From Thermoanaerobaculia bacterium (GTDB lineage: Bacteria; Acidobacteriota; Thermoanaerobaculia; UBA5066; DATFVB01): a DNA stretch of 37,328 nucleotides. The stretch spans positions 1 to 37,328 of the forward strand of contig DASTIQ010000039.1 of NCBI GenBank assembly GCA_035717485.1, written 5' to 3'. Of the stretch, positions 7,414 to 22,539 are shown piece after piece (position 1 is the stretch's first letter; every line of letters starts with the position of its first letter). The notes under the pieces are model-generated. The model saw nothing but the letters and a program-made list of their open reading frames with translations, searched no databases and was not told the DNA's origin. The position numbers were made by a program, and so were the translations under genes.

Positions 7414-8082
7414 CTACTCCGCGAGCTGGCGCTCCAGCGCCGCTCTCCCCGCGGCCGTCGTGCGAAAGAACCGGCATCCCATCCCCGAACGCGGAGCCGC
7501 CTCCCAGCGGACCACGATCGCCTCGCCGACGAACATCCGCTCCTCTCCGGCGTCGGCTTCCGGGAGCGGGAACGCGACCGCCAGGCGCGATCCGATCGCC
7601 TGGGGGCGCCGGCACTCCACGAAGAAGCCGGTGCGGGAGACGTCGAGCATCCTCCCGGAGTGGGACGAGCCCTCGCGCCAGAACGTGATGGGCCAGTCGA
7701 CGGTGAGGCGCCGTTCCCCGCGCGCCTGCAGGGCGAGGAAGGCCTGGAGCGTCTCGAGGAGGGTGGGTTCGTCCACCGGCTTCCCGAGGAACTGGTCCGC
7801 GCCGCACTTCATCGCGTATTCCCGCCGCCCGTGAGAGGACACGAGTACGACCGGGACGTTTCGCCGCGCCGGGTCCGCCTTGAGGACCCGGCAGATTTCG
7901 CCGCCGTTCATCCCCGGCATCTCGATGTCGAGATAGATCAGGTCCGGGTTCGCCTCCCGGGCGAGGCTCAGGGCGGCGATCCCGTCCTCGGCCCGGACGA
8001 GCCGGCAGTCCGCGCGCTGGAGGATCACCTCGAAGAGGTCGAGGTGCGCGGGAAGATCGTCGGCGATGAGGATCGTCTTCAC
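7414..8082 (-). CDS. Response regulator: receiver domain plus PilZ domain
   Basis: 222-residue two-domain protein. Residues 1-120 form a CheY-like receiver (acidic pair DD at 8-9, phospho-acceptor Asp52 in IYLDIEMPG, Lys in LGKPVDE). Residues about 125-222 look like a PilZ domain, the c-di-GMP-binding fold: RGERR fits RxxxR and DVSRTG fits [D/N]xSxxG. It would link a phosphorelay to c-di-GMP sensing, for example in motility or surface behaviour. The GTG at 8082 overlaps the stop of the upstream membrane-protein gene (GTGA), placing it third in the operon with an M1 peptidase. No kinase is in this operon. Confidence 0.82.
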   Translation of the reverse strand: MKTILIADDLPAHLDLFEVILQRADCRLVRAEDGIAALSLAREANPDLIYLDIEMPGMNGGEICRVLKADPARRNVPVVLVSSHGRREYAMKCGADQFLGKPVDEPTLLETLQAFLALQARGERRLTVDWPITFWREGSSHSGRMLDVSRTGFFVECRRPQAIGSRLAVAFPLPEADAGEERMFVGEAIVVRWEAAPRSGMGCRFFRTTAAGRAALERQLAE

Positions 8083-9031
8083 GCCGCGGGCTCCGGCGCC
8101 GGCGTCGGAACCGCGCGGCGGAGGATGGTCTCGCGGATGCCGGCGTAGTAGCCCACCTTCAGGATCGCCCGCAGGAAGATGAAGACCTGCTGGGCGGCGA
8201 CGAGGAGCACGACGCCGCCGGTCGTCGTCGCCGCCGAGCTGACGTTGAGACGGGACCAGAGGACGTAGAGGACGGCGGTCGCCGCGGCCCAGAGCGCGAG
8301 GGTCGCGAGGATCCGCCCGAACCGGCCGAGCGCGGACCCGACGCCGACGAGATACCGGGTGACCGGCGGGAGATCGGGCCGCTCGACGAGCGCCACCCGG
8401 ATCGCGTCGGCGGCGACCTTGACGACCGTCACGACGGCGACGAGCGCGGCGAGCCGCACGAGCACGACGGCGCGCAGGGACTGCTCGGTCGCCAGATTCG
8501 CCGAGAACCCGGCGAGCGCCCTTCCGGACGCCCAGTAGACCCAGTGGTAGAGAGCGGCGACGAGTCCCGCCGCGCCGAGCGTCACGACGAGGAAGGCGGG
8601 GAGTCTCCTCGCCCCCTCGCGGGCGAAGACGGTCAGATCGGCGCCCCGGTTGGCGAGGCTTCCGAAGATCCCCCCCAGGAGGAAGGCGTGGAGGACGACG
8701 GCGAGCAGTCCGAGACCGAGGAATCCGGCGCCGATGCCGGCGGCCCCGTCGAACGCGCCGAAGCCCGAGGAGCCCTCCTCGGAGAAGAGCGCGAGGCCCT
8801 TCTCGGGAAACGTTCCGAGGAGCTCCGGATGCGTCCTCTGCTCGGTGATCCACCAGCGGGCGTTCGGCGCGGCGATCATCGCTTCGGCGGCCGGCGAATG
8901 GTTGAGCTCGGCGTGGAGGAAGTTCGAGATCGGGAGGGCGAGAACCGCCGCGAGCCCCGCCTGCACGAGCCAGATCGCGATCGCGAAGTGGGGGCGCCGC
9001 ACCGAGATCGCGAGCCCCCGTGCGAACTCGT

Positions 9032-9035
<4 letters not shown>
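8079..9035 (-). CDS. Integral membrane protein, unknown function
   Basis: 318-residue protein with about six predicted membrane helices: residues roughly 10-32, then segments around GIGAGFLGLGLLAVVLHAFL, LPAFLVVTLGAAGLVAALYH, VVLVRLAALVAVVTVV, LATLALWAAATAVLYVLW and VVLLVAAQQVFIFLRAIL. A polar loop of about 50 residues follows helix 1 and probably faces outward. It resembles poorly characterised polytopic proteins of bacterial ABC or exporter loci, but I recognise no family. GTG start and stop both overlap the flanking genes (GTGA in each case), so it is cotranslated with the M1 peptidase and the receiver-PilZ protein. Confidence 0.75.
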
Positions 9036-14461
<5,426 letters not shown>

Positions 14462-14463
14462 AA

Positions 14464-14679
14464 ATGGACCTTCCCGCCCGGGTGATCGTGTTCGCTCCGA
14501 TCATGGAGATCAAGAACAAGCCCGCGACGCTCGTGTCGGTCTCGGAGCACGGCTACTACGAGCTGCACATGGAGTTCTCGGGGCGCCGCCACACCGTTCT
14601 CGCGCCGATCCTCCAGACCGGCCTGGTGTTCAACGAGCCGGAGGAGGAGTTCGCCACCGTCGGCGAAATCGAGAGATAG
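14464..14679 (+). CDS. Small 71-residue protein, unknown function
   Basis: Starts 2 bases after the NtrC-type regulator stop, with AGGAGG at 14451-14456 giving a 7-base spacing, so it is clearly translated in the same operon. The sequence is mostly predicted beta-strand (PARVIVFAPIMEI, YYELHMEF, HTVLAPI) with an acidic end; it has no signal peptide, membrane helix or cysteine. I do not recognise a family. A small SH3- or OB-like beta barrel is possible. The context suggests a partner or modulator of the regulator. Confidence 0.7.
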   Translation: MDLPARVIVFAPIMEIKNKPATLVSVSEHGYYELHMEFSGRRHTVLAPILQTGLVFNEPEEEFATVGEIER

Positions 14680-14687
14680 CCGCCCTG

Positions 14688-14704
14688 GCGCGGATCGACC
14701 GCGC
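14688..14704. terminator. Hairpin between convergent genes
   Basis: GCGCGG-ATCGA-CCGCGC, a perfect 6-bp stem with 5-base loop, in the 46-bp gap between the convergent 71-aa gene and glmM. Lacks a T-run on either strand, so bidirectional termination is only suggested. Confidence 0.4.
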
Positions 14705-14725
14705 GGCGGCAACGGGACCGGCGCG

Positions 14726-16039
14726 CTACGCCTTCAGCTCCGCCTCCGCCACCCGGCACAGCCGCTCGGCGATCGCCTCGACGCCCGCCCGGTCCGGCCC
14801 CTCGACCATGACGCGCAGGAGCGGCTCGGTCCCGGAATAGCGCAGCAGGACCCGGCCGCGCCCGTCGAGCTCCCGCTCCGCCTCCTCGACCGCGCGGGCG
14901 AGGACGACGACGTCGTCGAGGGGCACGCGGCGGCCCACCCGCAGATTCCGGAGCACCTGCGGCGCCTTGCGGAGGTCGGCCAGCGCGGAGAGCGGCGTCC
15001 CGCCGACGACGAGGGCGGCGACCGAGAGGGCGCCCAGGATTCCGTCCCCGGTCGTCGAGAGCGCGCTCTGGATGATGTGCCCGGACGACTCCCCGCCGAG
15101 CGCCGCGCCGCGCTCCTGCATCACGCGGACGACGTGCCGATCGCCGACCGGCGTCCGGACGAGGGCGGCGCCGATCGTGGAGAGGGCCTGCTCGAGGCCG
15201 ATGTTCGTCATGACCGTTCCGACGACGACCGGCGGGACGAGCTCGCCCCGGCGATGGAGATCGCGCGCGAGGATCCAGAGGACGTCGTCTCCGTCGAGCA
15301 CGCGCCCGGTCTCGTCGGCGAGGACGAGCCGGTCCGCGTCGCCGTCGAACGCCGCGGCGAGCCGGTACCGCCCCGACGCGGCGAGCGAGGAGAGCGCCTC
15401 CGGGTGCATCGCGCCGCATCCCTCGTTGATGTTCGTGCCGTCGGGAGACGCCCCCCGGACCTCGACGGAGGCGCCCGCGTCGCGGAAGATCGCCGGCGCG
15501 ACCTCGAACGCCGCGCCGTGGGCGCAGTCGAGGAGCACCGGGAGTCCCCCCAGGTCGCCGGCCGCGGCGCCGACGTGCCGCCGGTAGGCCTCCGCCAGCG
15601 CGGGATCGACCGCGGGGACGGGCTCGTCCCCGGGGAGCCCGGTTTCCGAGGGGAGCGCCCGCTCGATCGCCGCCTCCTGCGCGTCGGGGAGCTTGCGTCC
15701 GTCCGCGGCGAAGATCTTGATGCCGTTGTCGCGCCACGGATTGTGCGACGCGGAGATGGCGACTCCGAAGGCCGCGCCGCGCTCCCGCACGAGGTCGGCC
15801 ACCGCGGGAGTCGGTACCACGCCGGCGTTTTCGAGCGCGACGCCCTCGGCCGCGAGCCCGCGGGCGATCGCCGCGAGGATCTCCGGGGTCGACCGCCGGG
15901 TGTCGCCGCCGACGACGCCGCGGGCCGTCCGTGCTCCGACGAGCCGCCCGAGAACGCGCCCGATCCGATAGACCGTCGCGGCGTCGAGGGGAAATTTCCC
16001 GGCCTCCGCGCGGATGCCGTCGGTGCCGAACAGCTTCAC
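14726..16039 (-). CDS. glmM: Phosphoglucosamine mutase GlmM
   Basis: 437 residues, normal length. Converts glucosamine-6-phosphate to glucosamine-1-phosphate for UDP-GlcNAc, peptidoglycan and LPS synthesis. The phosphoserine loop is ISASHNP (Ser98), the metal loop FDGDADR and the sugar loop GGESSGH are visible, and the C-terminal phosphate-binding loop reads RYSGTEPLLRVMVEG. GTG start overlaps the ybbR stop (GTGA). The order cdaA-ybbR-glmM is the classic c-di-AMP module, in which GlmM is known in Firmicutes to bind and inhibit CdaA. Confidence 0.96.
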   Translation of the reverse strand: MKLFGTDGIRAEAGKFPLDAATVYRIGRVLGRLVGARTARGVVGGDTRRSTPEILAAIARGLAAEGVALENAGVVPTPAVADLVRERGAAFGVAISASHNPWRDNGIKIFAADGRKLPDAQEAAIERALPSETGLPGDEPVPAVDPALAEAYRRHVGAAAGDLGGLPVLLDCAHGAAFEVAPAIFRDAGASVEVRGASPDGTNINEGCGAMHPEALSSLAASGRYRLAAAFDGDADRLVLADETGRVLDGDDVLWILARDLHRRGELVPPVVVGTVMTNIGLEQALSTIGAALVRTPVGDRHVVRVMQERGAALGGESSGHIIQSALSTTGDGILGALSVAALVVGGTPLSALADLRKAPQVLRNLRVGRRVPLDDVVVLARAVEEAERELDGRGRVLLRYSGTEPLLRVMVEGPDRAGVEAIAERLCRVAEAELKA

Positions 16040-16683
16040 GGGCCGGATTTCCAGCGCACGTGCACCGCGACGACTCCCTTCGGCTCGAGGATGCGGATGT
16101 TCGGCTCCGCCGCGAGCGTCGCCGAGGCGGTGAAGTCCCCGCTCCGGCCCGCGAGCGAGATGGGGTCGGTCGGAACGGCGTCGGTGCGGGCGACCTCGCT
16201 CTCCGGGCCGGCGATGCGCGCGCTCGGAGGGTCGACGCGGGCCGCGAACCTCGACGCGTCGCCGCCGCTGAACCGGGCGGCGATCCGGACCTGCTTCTGC
16301 GCGAGCCGCTCGAGCCGCACGCGGACGGTCGGCGGAGAGATCGACACGACCTCGAGATCCTCGGGGGCGTTGATGTCGTCGCCGCCGAGCTTGTAGATGC
16401 GTTCGCCTCCGGGCGCGTCCGAGAAATCCATCACCGCCTCCATCTTCGCGGGGTCGGCGATCCGGATCGCGTCGAAGGGGCCGCGCAGGCGGACGTCGAC
16501 GGTGTCCGGAACCGGCGAGGCGATCACCATGTTCGCCGGGACGTTCACGACCGTCAGGGGAATCACGTAGCCGCGCTCGGAGATGCGCTGGCGGCGCTGC
16601 CCGGAGAGGGAGAACCAGAGGAACCCGGCGAGCGCCAGCGCGAGGAGCTTCCAGCCGAGGTTTTCGAACAACCGCCGCTTCAC
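16036..16683 (-). CDS. ybbR: YbbR-domain membrane-anchored protein (CdaR-like)
   Basis: 215 residues: one N-terminal membrane helix (about 9-28, LGWKLLALALAGFLWFSLSG) and then a periplasmic or extracytoplasmic part with two YbbR-like beta repeats (PLTVVNVPANMVI...VDVRLRGP and VRIAARFSGGD). In Firmicutes the equivalent CdaR regulates the diadenylate cyclase CdaA. Both ends overlap neighbouring genes by 4 bases (GTGA), consistent with fixed stoichiometry. It has fewer YbbR repeats than the four-repeat Bacillus CdaR. Confidence 0.85.
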   Translation of the reverse strand: MKRRLFENLGWKLLALALAGFLWFSLSGQRRQRISERGYVIPLTVVNVPANMVIASPVPDTVDVRLRGPFDAIRIADPAKMEAVMDFSDAPGGERIYKLGGDDINAPEDLEVVSISPPTVRVRLERLAQKQVRIAARFSGGDASRFAARVDPPSARIAGPESEVARTDAVPTDPISLAGRSGDFTASATLAAEPNIRILEPKGVVAVHVRWKSGP

Positions 16684-17483
16684 GCGATCGACCCCTCCGG
16701 CGCGCCGCCCGAAGCGAGGTGCGACAGGATCTCCCGAAGCGCTTTACCGTCGAGCCCGTCCGTGAGCCGGCCGTCGCGCGCGAGTCCGATCGTGCCCCGC
16801 TCCTCGGAGACGACGATCGTCAGGGCGTCGGTCTCCTCCGAGATCCCGATGGCCGCGCGGTGCCGGGTGCCGTACTCCTTCGGAAGGCCGGTCCGCTGGG
16901 TCAGCGGGAGGAACGAGGAGGCGGACGCGATCCGGTGATTCGCGACGATCACCGCGCCGTCGTGGAGCGGCGTTCCCGGCACGAAGAGGTTGACGAGGAG
17001 CTCGTACGAGACCGCGGCGTCGAGCCGAACGCCGTTTTCGATGTACGTCTTCAGTCCGTCGCGGCGCTCCAGGACGATCAGGGCGCCGATCCGCTTGGCG
17101 GCGAGCGACGTCGCCGCGAGGACCACGTCGGTGACGAGGTCCTCCGTCTGCGGCGCATTGAAGAACGCGACGAGGGGATTGCGGCCGAACTGCTGCAGCG
17201 CGCGGCGGATGTCGGCGGCGAAGAGCACGATCACCGCGAACGGCAGGTAGAAGAGGACTTCCTTCAGCACGCCCCGGAGCGTCGGGAGCTTCAGCAGGAG
17301 CGCGAGCCAGTAGACCGCCAGGATCGCGAGGAGGCCCAGGATCATCTGGACGGCGCGGGTGCCGCGGATCAGAAGGAGGAGGTTGTAGATGATGACGGCC
17401 ACGACGACGATCTCGATCGCATCGCGCCACGTGAAGTGGAGCCGCGACAGCATTCCGACCCGCGAGGTCACCGTCGGGATCAT
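16680..17483 (-). CDS. cdaA: Diadenylate cyclase CdaA (c-di-AMP synthase)
   Basis: 267 residues. Three N-terminal membrane helices (within about 20-100) precede the DAC (DisA_N) domain, which makes c-di-AMP from two ATP. Catalytic motifs are intact: LHDGAVIV (DGA) and GTRHRAAIG (RHR), followed by ISEETDALTIVVSEE. The ATG at 17483 has TAGAAT 6 bases upstream and no Shine-Dalgarno sequence, so it is probably leaderless. The first three bases of that -10 box are the stop codon of folP. c-di-AMP usually controls potassium and osmolyte balance and cell-wall integrity; no c-di-AMP receptor is identifiable here. Confidence 0.94.
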   Translation of the reverse strand: MIPTVTSRVGMLSRLHFTWRDAIEIVVVAVIIYNLLLLIRGTRAVQMILGLLAILAVYWLALLLKLPTLRGVLKEVLFYLPFAVIVLFAADIRRALQQFGRNPLVAFFNAPQTEDLVTDVVLAATSLAAKRIGALIVLERRDGLKTYIENGVRLDAAVSYELLVNLFVPGTPLHDGAVIVANHRIASASSFLPLTQRTGLPKEYGTRHRAAIGISEETDALTIVVSEERGTIGLARDGRLTDGLDGKALREILSHLASGGAPEGSIA

Positions 17484-17489
17484 CGCCCG

Positions 17490-17495
17490 ATTCTA
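17490..17495 (-). promoter_or_regulatory. cdaA -10 box overlapping the folP stop codon
   Basis: Minus-strand TAGAAT, six bases before ATG 17483. Its TAG (17495-17493) is the folP stop codon. Confidence 0.5.
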
Positions 17496-18443
17496 GCCCG
17501 CATCGTCGCGATCCTCCGCCGCGGACGCGGCGATCGCCGCCTCCATCGCGGCGTACGCCTCCCGCGACGCGCCGGCCTCGGCGGCCGCGTCGGAGCCCGG
17601 ACTGCCCGCCCGGAGAGCGGCGAGAAACCGGGCCGTCGCGCCGACGTCGTGGACGCGGAGGACCGACGCGCCGCGTTCGGCGGCCGCGGCCGCGCAGGCG
17701 AGCGATCCGGCGAGCCGGAGCCGCGGGGGAGCCTCCCGAGGAACGCCGGAGTACCGCGCCGTGAAGCCCTTGCGCGACGCACCGACGACGACCGGGAAGC
17801 CCGGCTCGGAGAACCGCGCGAGGCGCGCGACGAGGAGCAGATTGTGGGCGGCGCTCTTGCCGAATCCGAGACCGGGATCGAGGGCGATCCGCTCGTCCGG
17901 GATGCCGGCCGCCCGCGCGCGCGCCGCCGCGTCGGAGAGGTGGACCGCGATCTCCTCGATCGGCGCGGAATAGAAGAGATCGTTCTGCATCGTGCGCGGA
18001 TCGGTTCCCCGCATGTGCATCAGAACGACGGCGGCGCCGGCGTCGGCCGCGACGGCGGCGGATTCCGGGTCGTGGCGGAGAGCCGTGACGTCGTTGAGGA
18101 TGGACGCGCCCGCGGAAAGCGCGGCCCGGGCGACCCGCGCTTTCCGCGTGTCGACGGAAACCGGCACCGCCGTCCCTCGCCGGAGCGCCTCGACCACCGG
18201 GACCACGCGCCGGATCTCTTCGTCCCCGGAAACCTCCCGGGCAGCCCCGTAGACCGGCGGCCGCGTCGATTCGCCGCCGACGTCGAGGATGGCCGCCCCC
18301 TCCTCGGCCAGCCGAAGACCGTGATCGACGGCGGCGTCCGGTGCGAGGAAAAGGCCGCCGTCCGAGAACGAATCGGGCGTCACGTTGACGATGCCCATGA
18401 GGACGGGCAGAACCCGGCCATCGAGGACGTCGCGCCACTCCAC
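17493..18443 (-). CDS. folP: Dihydropteroate synthase FolP
   Basis: 316 residues, slightly long because of a C-terminal Ala/Asp-rich tail (AAMEAAIAASAAEDRDDAG). Condenses 6-hydroxymethyl-dihydropterin pyrophosphate with p-aminobenzoate in folate synthesis; the target of sulfonamides. Motifs: MGIVNVTPDSFSDGG near the N-terminus, GGESTRPP, SVDTRKARVA, DPGLGFGKS and VGASRKGF. The GTG at 18443 has GATAAT 6 bases upstream and no Shine-Dalgarno sequence. The gene sits between ftsH and glmM, as in the E. coli ftsH-folP-glmM order. Confidence 0.95.
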   Translation of the reverse strand: MEWRDVLDGRVLPVLMGIVNVTPDSFSDGGLFLAPDAAVDHGLRLAEEGAAILDVGGESTRPPVYGAAREVSGDEEIRRVVPVVEALRRGTAVPVSVDTRKARVARAALSAGASILNDVTALRHDPESAAVAADAGAAVVLMHMRGTDPRTMQNDLFYSAPIEEIAVHLSDAAARARAAGIPDERIALDPGLGFGKSAAHNLLLVARLARFSEPGFPVVVGASRKGFTARYSGVPREAPPRLRLAGSLACAAAAAERGASVLRVHDVGATARFLAALRAGSPGSDAAAEAGASREAYAAMEAAIAASAAEDRDDAG

Positions 18444-18449
18444 GCGCCG

Positions 18450-18455
18450 ATTATC
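18450..18455 (-). promoter_or_regulatory. folP -10 box (leaderless)
   Basis: Minus-strand GATAAT six bases before GTG 18443; no Shine-Dalgarno sequence. Confidence 0.5.
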
Positions 18456-18527
18456 GCGGAGGTCCCGCCGAGACGGGCGCTCGGTGGGAGGGGGCGGGGT
18501 ATCGCGAAACCCGTCGTCGGGCGTTCC

Positions 18528-20441
<1,914 letters not shown>

Positions 20442-20516
20442 GTGGTCACTCCTTGCCGGATGGGCGATCGTTCCGAGGTCCGGCGCCGGCGGCGCACACG
20501 GACGCCCGCCTGGACA

Positions 20517-20522
20517 AGCATA
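20517..20522 (-). promoter_or_regulatory. Possible ftsH -10 box
   Basis: Minus-strand TATGCT in the 99-bp gap between hpt and ftsH, giving a leader of about 70 bases; no clear -35. ftsH may instead be read through from hpt. Confidence 0.25.
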
Positions 20523-20540
20523 ACGGAAGGATGCCGGCTT

Positions 20541-21092
20541 TTATTGCCCGATTTCGCCCGTCGGAGCGGGAGAAACCGAGGCGATGTGCGGCAAATGGCC
20601 ATATCGGCCGGCGAGCTCCATGCCGTATCCCACGAGGTGATTCCGATCGGTCGAGTTGAACAGCACGTAGTCGACGAGGATCGACGAGCGTCTCTCGTGC
20701 GGCCGGTCGACGATCGCCGCGAAACGGATCGAGGCGGGATCGTCGGCGCGCAGTTGATTCATTAAATACGTCTCGATCACGCCGGTGTTGACGACGTCCT
20801 TCAGGACGACGACCTCCTTGCCGGCGAGCGACAGGGGTGTCGCGAAATCGATTTCGACGGATTCCTTCCCTTCGATGTCCCGGCGCGTGACGCTGATGAA
20901 CTCGAATCCGTGGGGCCTCTCGATCCGGCGGCAGAGGTCGGCGAGGAAGAAGGCGGACCCCTTCAGGAGAGCGAGGAGGACGAGAGGGCGGTCCTCGTAG
21001 TCGCGGGAGATCCGCCGGGCGATCTCGGACACGCGCGCGGCGATTTCCGCCTCCGAATGGCGCAGAGTCAACGTCGGTTGCGTGGAAACCAC
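20541..21092 (-). CDS. hpt: Hypoxanthine/guanine phosphoribosyltransferase-like protein with altered PRPP motif
   Basis: 183-residue purine salvage PRTase by fold and position (tilS-hpt-ftsH). [15 protein letters not shown] and the C-terminal block [18 protein letters not shown] match bacterial Hpt closely. The PRPP loop, normally VEDIIDTG, reads LKDVVNTG (Lys98, Asp99, Asn102), so the first acidic residue and the catalytic-base Asp are both replaced. The flexible SYG loop is also not recognisable ([12 protein letters not shown]). It may have low or changed activity, or a regulatory role. GTG at 21092 has TAGAAT 6 bases upstream, whose TAG is the tilS stop. Confidence 0.82.
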   Translation of the reverse strand: MVSTQPTLTLRHSEAEIAARVSEIARRISRDYEDRPLVLLALLKGSAFFLADLCRRIERPHGFEFISVTRRDIEGKESVEIDFATPLSLAGKEVVVLKDVVNTGVIETYLMNQLRADDPASIRFAAIVDRPHERRSSILVDYVLFNSTDRNHLVGYGMELAGRYGHLPHIASVSPAPTGEIGQ

Positions 21093-21098
21093 CGCCGG

Positions 21099-21104
21099 AT
21101 TCTA
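21099..21104 (-). promoter_or_regulatory. hpt -10 box overlapping the tilS stop codon
   Basis: Minus-strand TAGAAT, six bases before GTG 21092. TAG at 21104-21102 is the tilS stop. Confidence 0.5.
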
Positions 21105-22073
21105 CATCGTCCGCCGGGCGGTCACGACGCCGCCCCGGCTCCGGAAATCGACGCATCGGCCCGCCTGGAAGCGGAACGGCGCGCCCGAGCGGGCGAGTTT
21201 CTCGAGCGCGAGCAGCTCGGCGCGCGAGAGCGGCCGGGCCGCGGCCCGGTGGGCCATCGCGAGGAGCGCCCTCCGGAGGGCGGCCGCCGGAAGAGCCGCG
21301 AGGAGAGCGGCTTCGGCGCGAACCGAATCGTCGTCGCCCAGCTTCGGGAGGACGTCGCGGGCGAACAGCTCTTCCATCCATTCCCGGTCCCGGGAGAGCG
21401 CCTCGGCCGACGCGGCGAGGTTGGCGGTGACGGCGTCGCCGAATCGCCGCTCGAGGAGAGGGACGACCCTCCTCCGCACCCAGTTTCGATCGAACGACGG
21501 ATCGTCGTTGGTGGCGTCCCGGCGGTACGGGATCCGGCGATCGCGCAGATACCGCATGATCGAGGGGCGCGAAACGTCGAGGAGCGGCCGGACGACCCCG
21601 TCCTCCCGCCGCCTCCGGATGCCGGCGATCCCGGCGAGAGGCCGGCCCCGAAGGAGCGCGAGGAGCACGGTCTCCGCCGCGTCGTCGCGGGTGTGGCCGG
21701 TCGCGACGACGGAGGCGCCGACGCGCTCGCGCATCGCCGCGAGAGCGCGGTACCGGAGGTCGCGCGCGGCCTCCTCGCGCGACCGTCCCCGCGGAGGAGA
21801 GGGGAGCCGCTCGGAGAGGAACTCGAGATGCTGCCGGGCGCACCATCGCGCGACGAACTCCGCGTCCCGGCGCGACCGCTCGCCGCGCCAGCCGTGGTCG
21901 ACGTGGGCGGCGACGACCACGGTCGTGTGAGCGGGCGCGACGGCGGCGAGCGCCGCGAGGAGCGCCATCGAGTCCGGTCCGCCCGAGACCGCGGCCAGGA
22001 CCACGCCCGCCCGCGGGAGATCGCCGGCCTCGAAAGCGCGCGAAACGGCCGGTTCGGGCGCGTCGGACCGCAC
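21102..22073 (-). CDS. tilS: tRNA(Ile)-lysidine synthase TilS
   Basis: 323 residues. Attaches lysine to C34 of tRNA-Ile(CAU) so that it reads AUA. The PP-loop [12 protein letters not shown] near residue 30, then [29 protein letters not shown] and RPLLDVSR are diagnostic of the N-type ATP pyrophosphatase core. It is short because it lacks the full C-terminal domains of E. coli TilS (about 430 aa). The GTG at 22073 is chosen because TACAAT lies 6 bases upstream; the open frame extends further but across the divergent promoter. Confidence 0.92.
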   Translation of the reverse strand: MRSDAPEPAVSRAFEAGDLPRAGVVLAAVSGGPDSMALLAALAAVAPAHTTVVVAAHVDHGWRGERSRRDAEFVARWCARQHLEFLSERLPSPPRGRSREEAARDLRYRALAAMRERVGASVVATGHTRDDAAETVLLALLRGRPLAGIAGIRRRREDGVVRPLLDVSRPSIMRYLRDRRIPYRRDATNDDPSFDRNWVRRRVVPLLERRFGDAVTANLAASAEALSRDREWMEELFARDVLPKLGDDDSVRAEAALLAALPAAALRRALLAMAHRAAARPLSRAELLALEKLARSGAPFRFQAGRCVDFRSRGGVVTARRTM

Positions 22074-22079
22074 GACCGG

Positions 22080-22100
22080 ATTGTATCCGTCGCGTATAAT
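22080..22100. promoter_or_regulatory. Back-to-back -10 boxes of tilS and the B12-binding gene
   Basis: Minus-strand TACAAT (22085-22080), 6 bases before tilS GTG 22073, and plus-strand TATAAT (22095-22100), 9 bases before ATG 22110. The boxes are 9 bp apart, so the -35 region of each promoter would lie over the other gene's start and the promoters should exclude one another. Confidence 0.5.
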
Positions 22101-22109
22101 CGCCGCCGC

Positions 22110-22514
22110 ATGGATCCGCTCCGCATCCTGATCGCGAAGCCCGGTCTCGACGGCCATGACCGGGGCGCGAAGGTCGTCGCCCGGGCGCTCCGGGACGCGG
22201 GGATGGAGGTGATCTACACCGGGCTCCGCCAGACCCCCGCGCAGATCGCGGCCGCCGCGATCCAGGAGGACGTCGACTGCGTCGGCATCTCGATCCTTTC
22301 GGGGGCGCACAACGTCCTCGTCCCGGAGGTGATCGACGAGCTCGCGGCGCGCGGAGGAGCCGATATCCCCGTCTTCGTCGGGGGGATCATCCCCGACAAG
22401 GACATCGAGGCCCTCGTCGCGCGGGGCGTCCGGAAGATCTTCCTTCCGGGATCCTCGACCCGCGACATCATCGCGTTCATCCAGGAGGAGATCGGACAGC
22501 GCGAACGGGCGTAG
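22110..22514 (+). CDS. Cobalamin-binding domain protein (methylmalonyl-CoA mutase small/C-terminal subunit type)
   Basis: 134 residues, a complete stand-alone B12-binding flavodoxin-like domain. The cobalamin signature [14 protein letters not shown] contains the axial-ligand His of the DxHxxG motif, and GISILSGAH and FVGGIIP are also typical. Such subunits pair with a separate TIM-barrel subunit in methylmalonyl-CoA or related mutases, which carry propionate-type substrates to succinyl-CoA. No large subunit or MeaB chaperone is in the window. TATAAT 9 bases upstream suggests a near-leaderless mRNA. A crotonase-like gene follows 25 bases on. Confidence 0.88.
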   Translation: MDPLRILIAKPGLDGHDRGAKVVARALRDAGMEVIYTGLRQTPAQIAAAAIQEDVDCVGISILSGAHNVLVPEVIDELAARGGADIPVFVGGIIPDKDIEALVARGVRKIFLPGSSTRDIIAFIQEEIGQRERA

Positions 22515-22539
22515 GGGGGACCCCGACCCCGCGGAGGCC

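Noticed and set aside
18444-18527. Terminator between ftsH and folP
   Set aside because: Only 4-bp CCCG/CGGG pairings, common by chance at this GC content.
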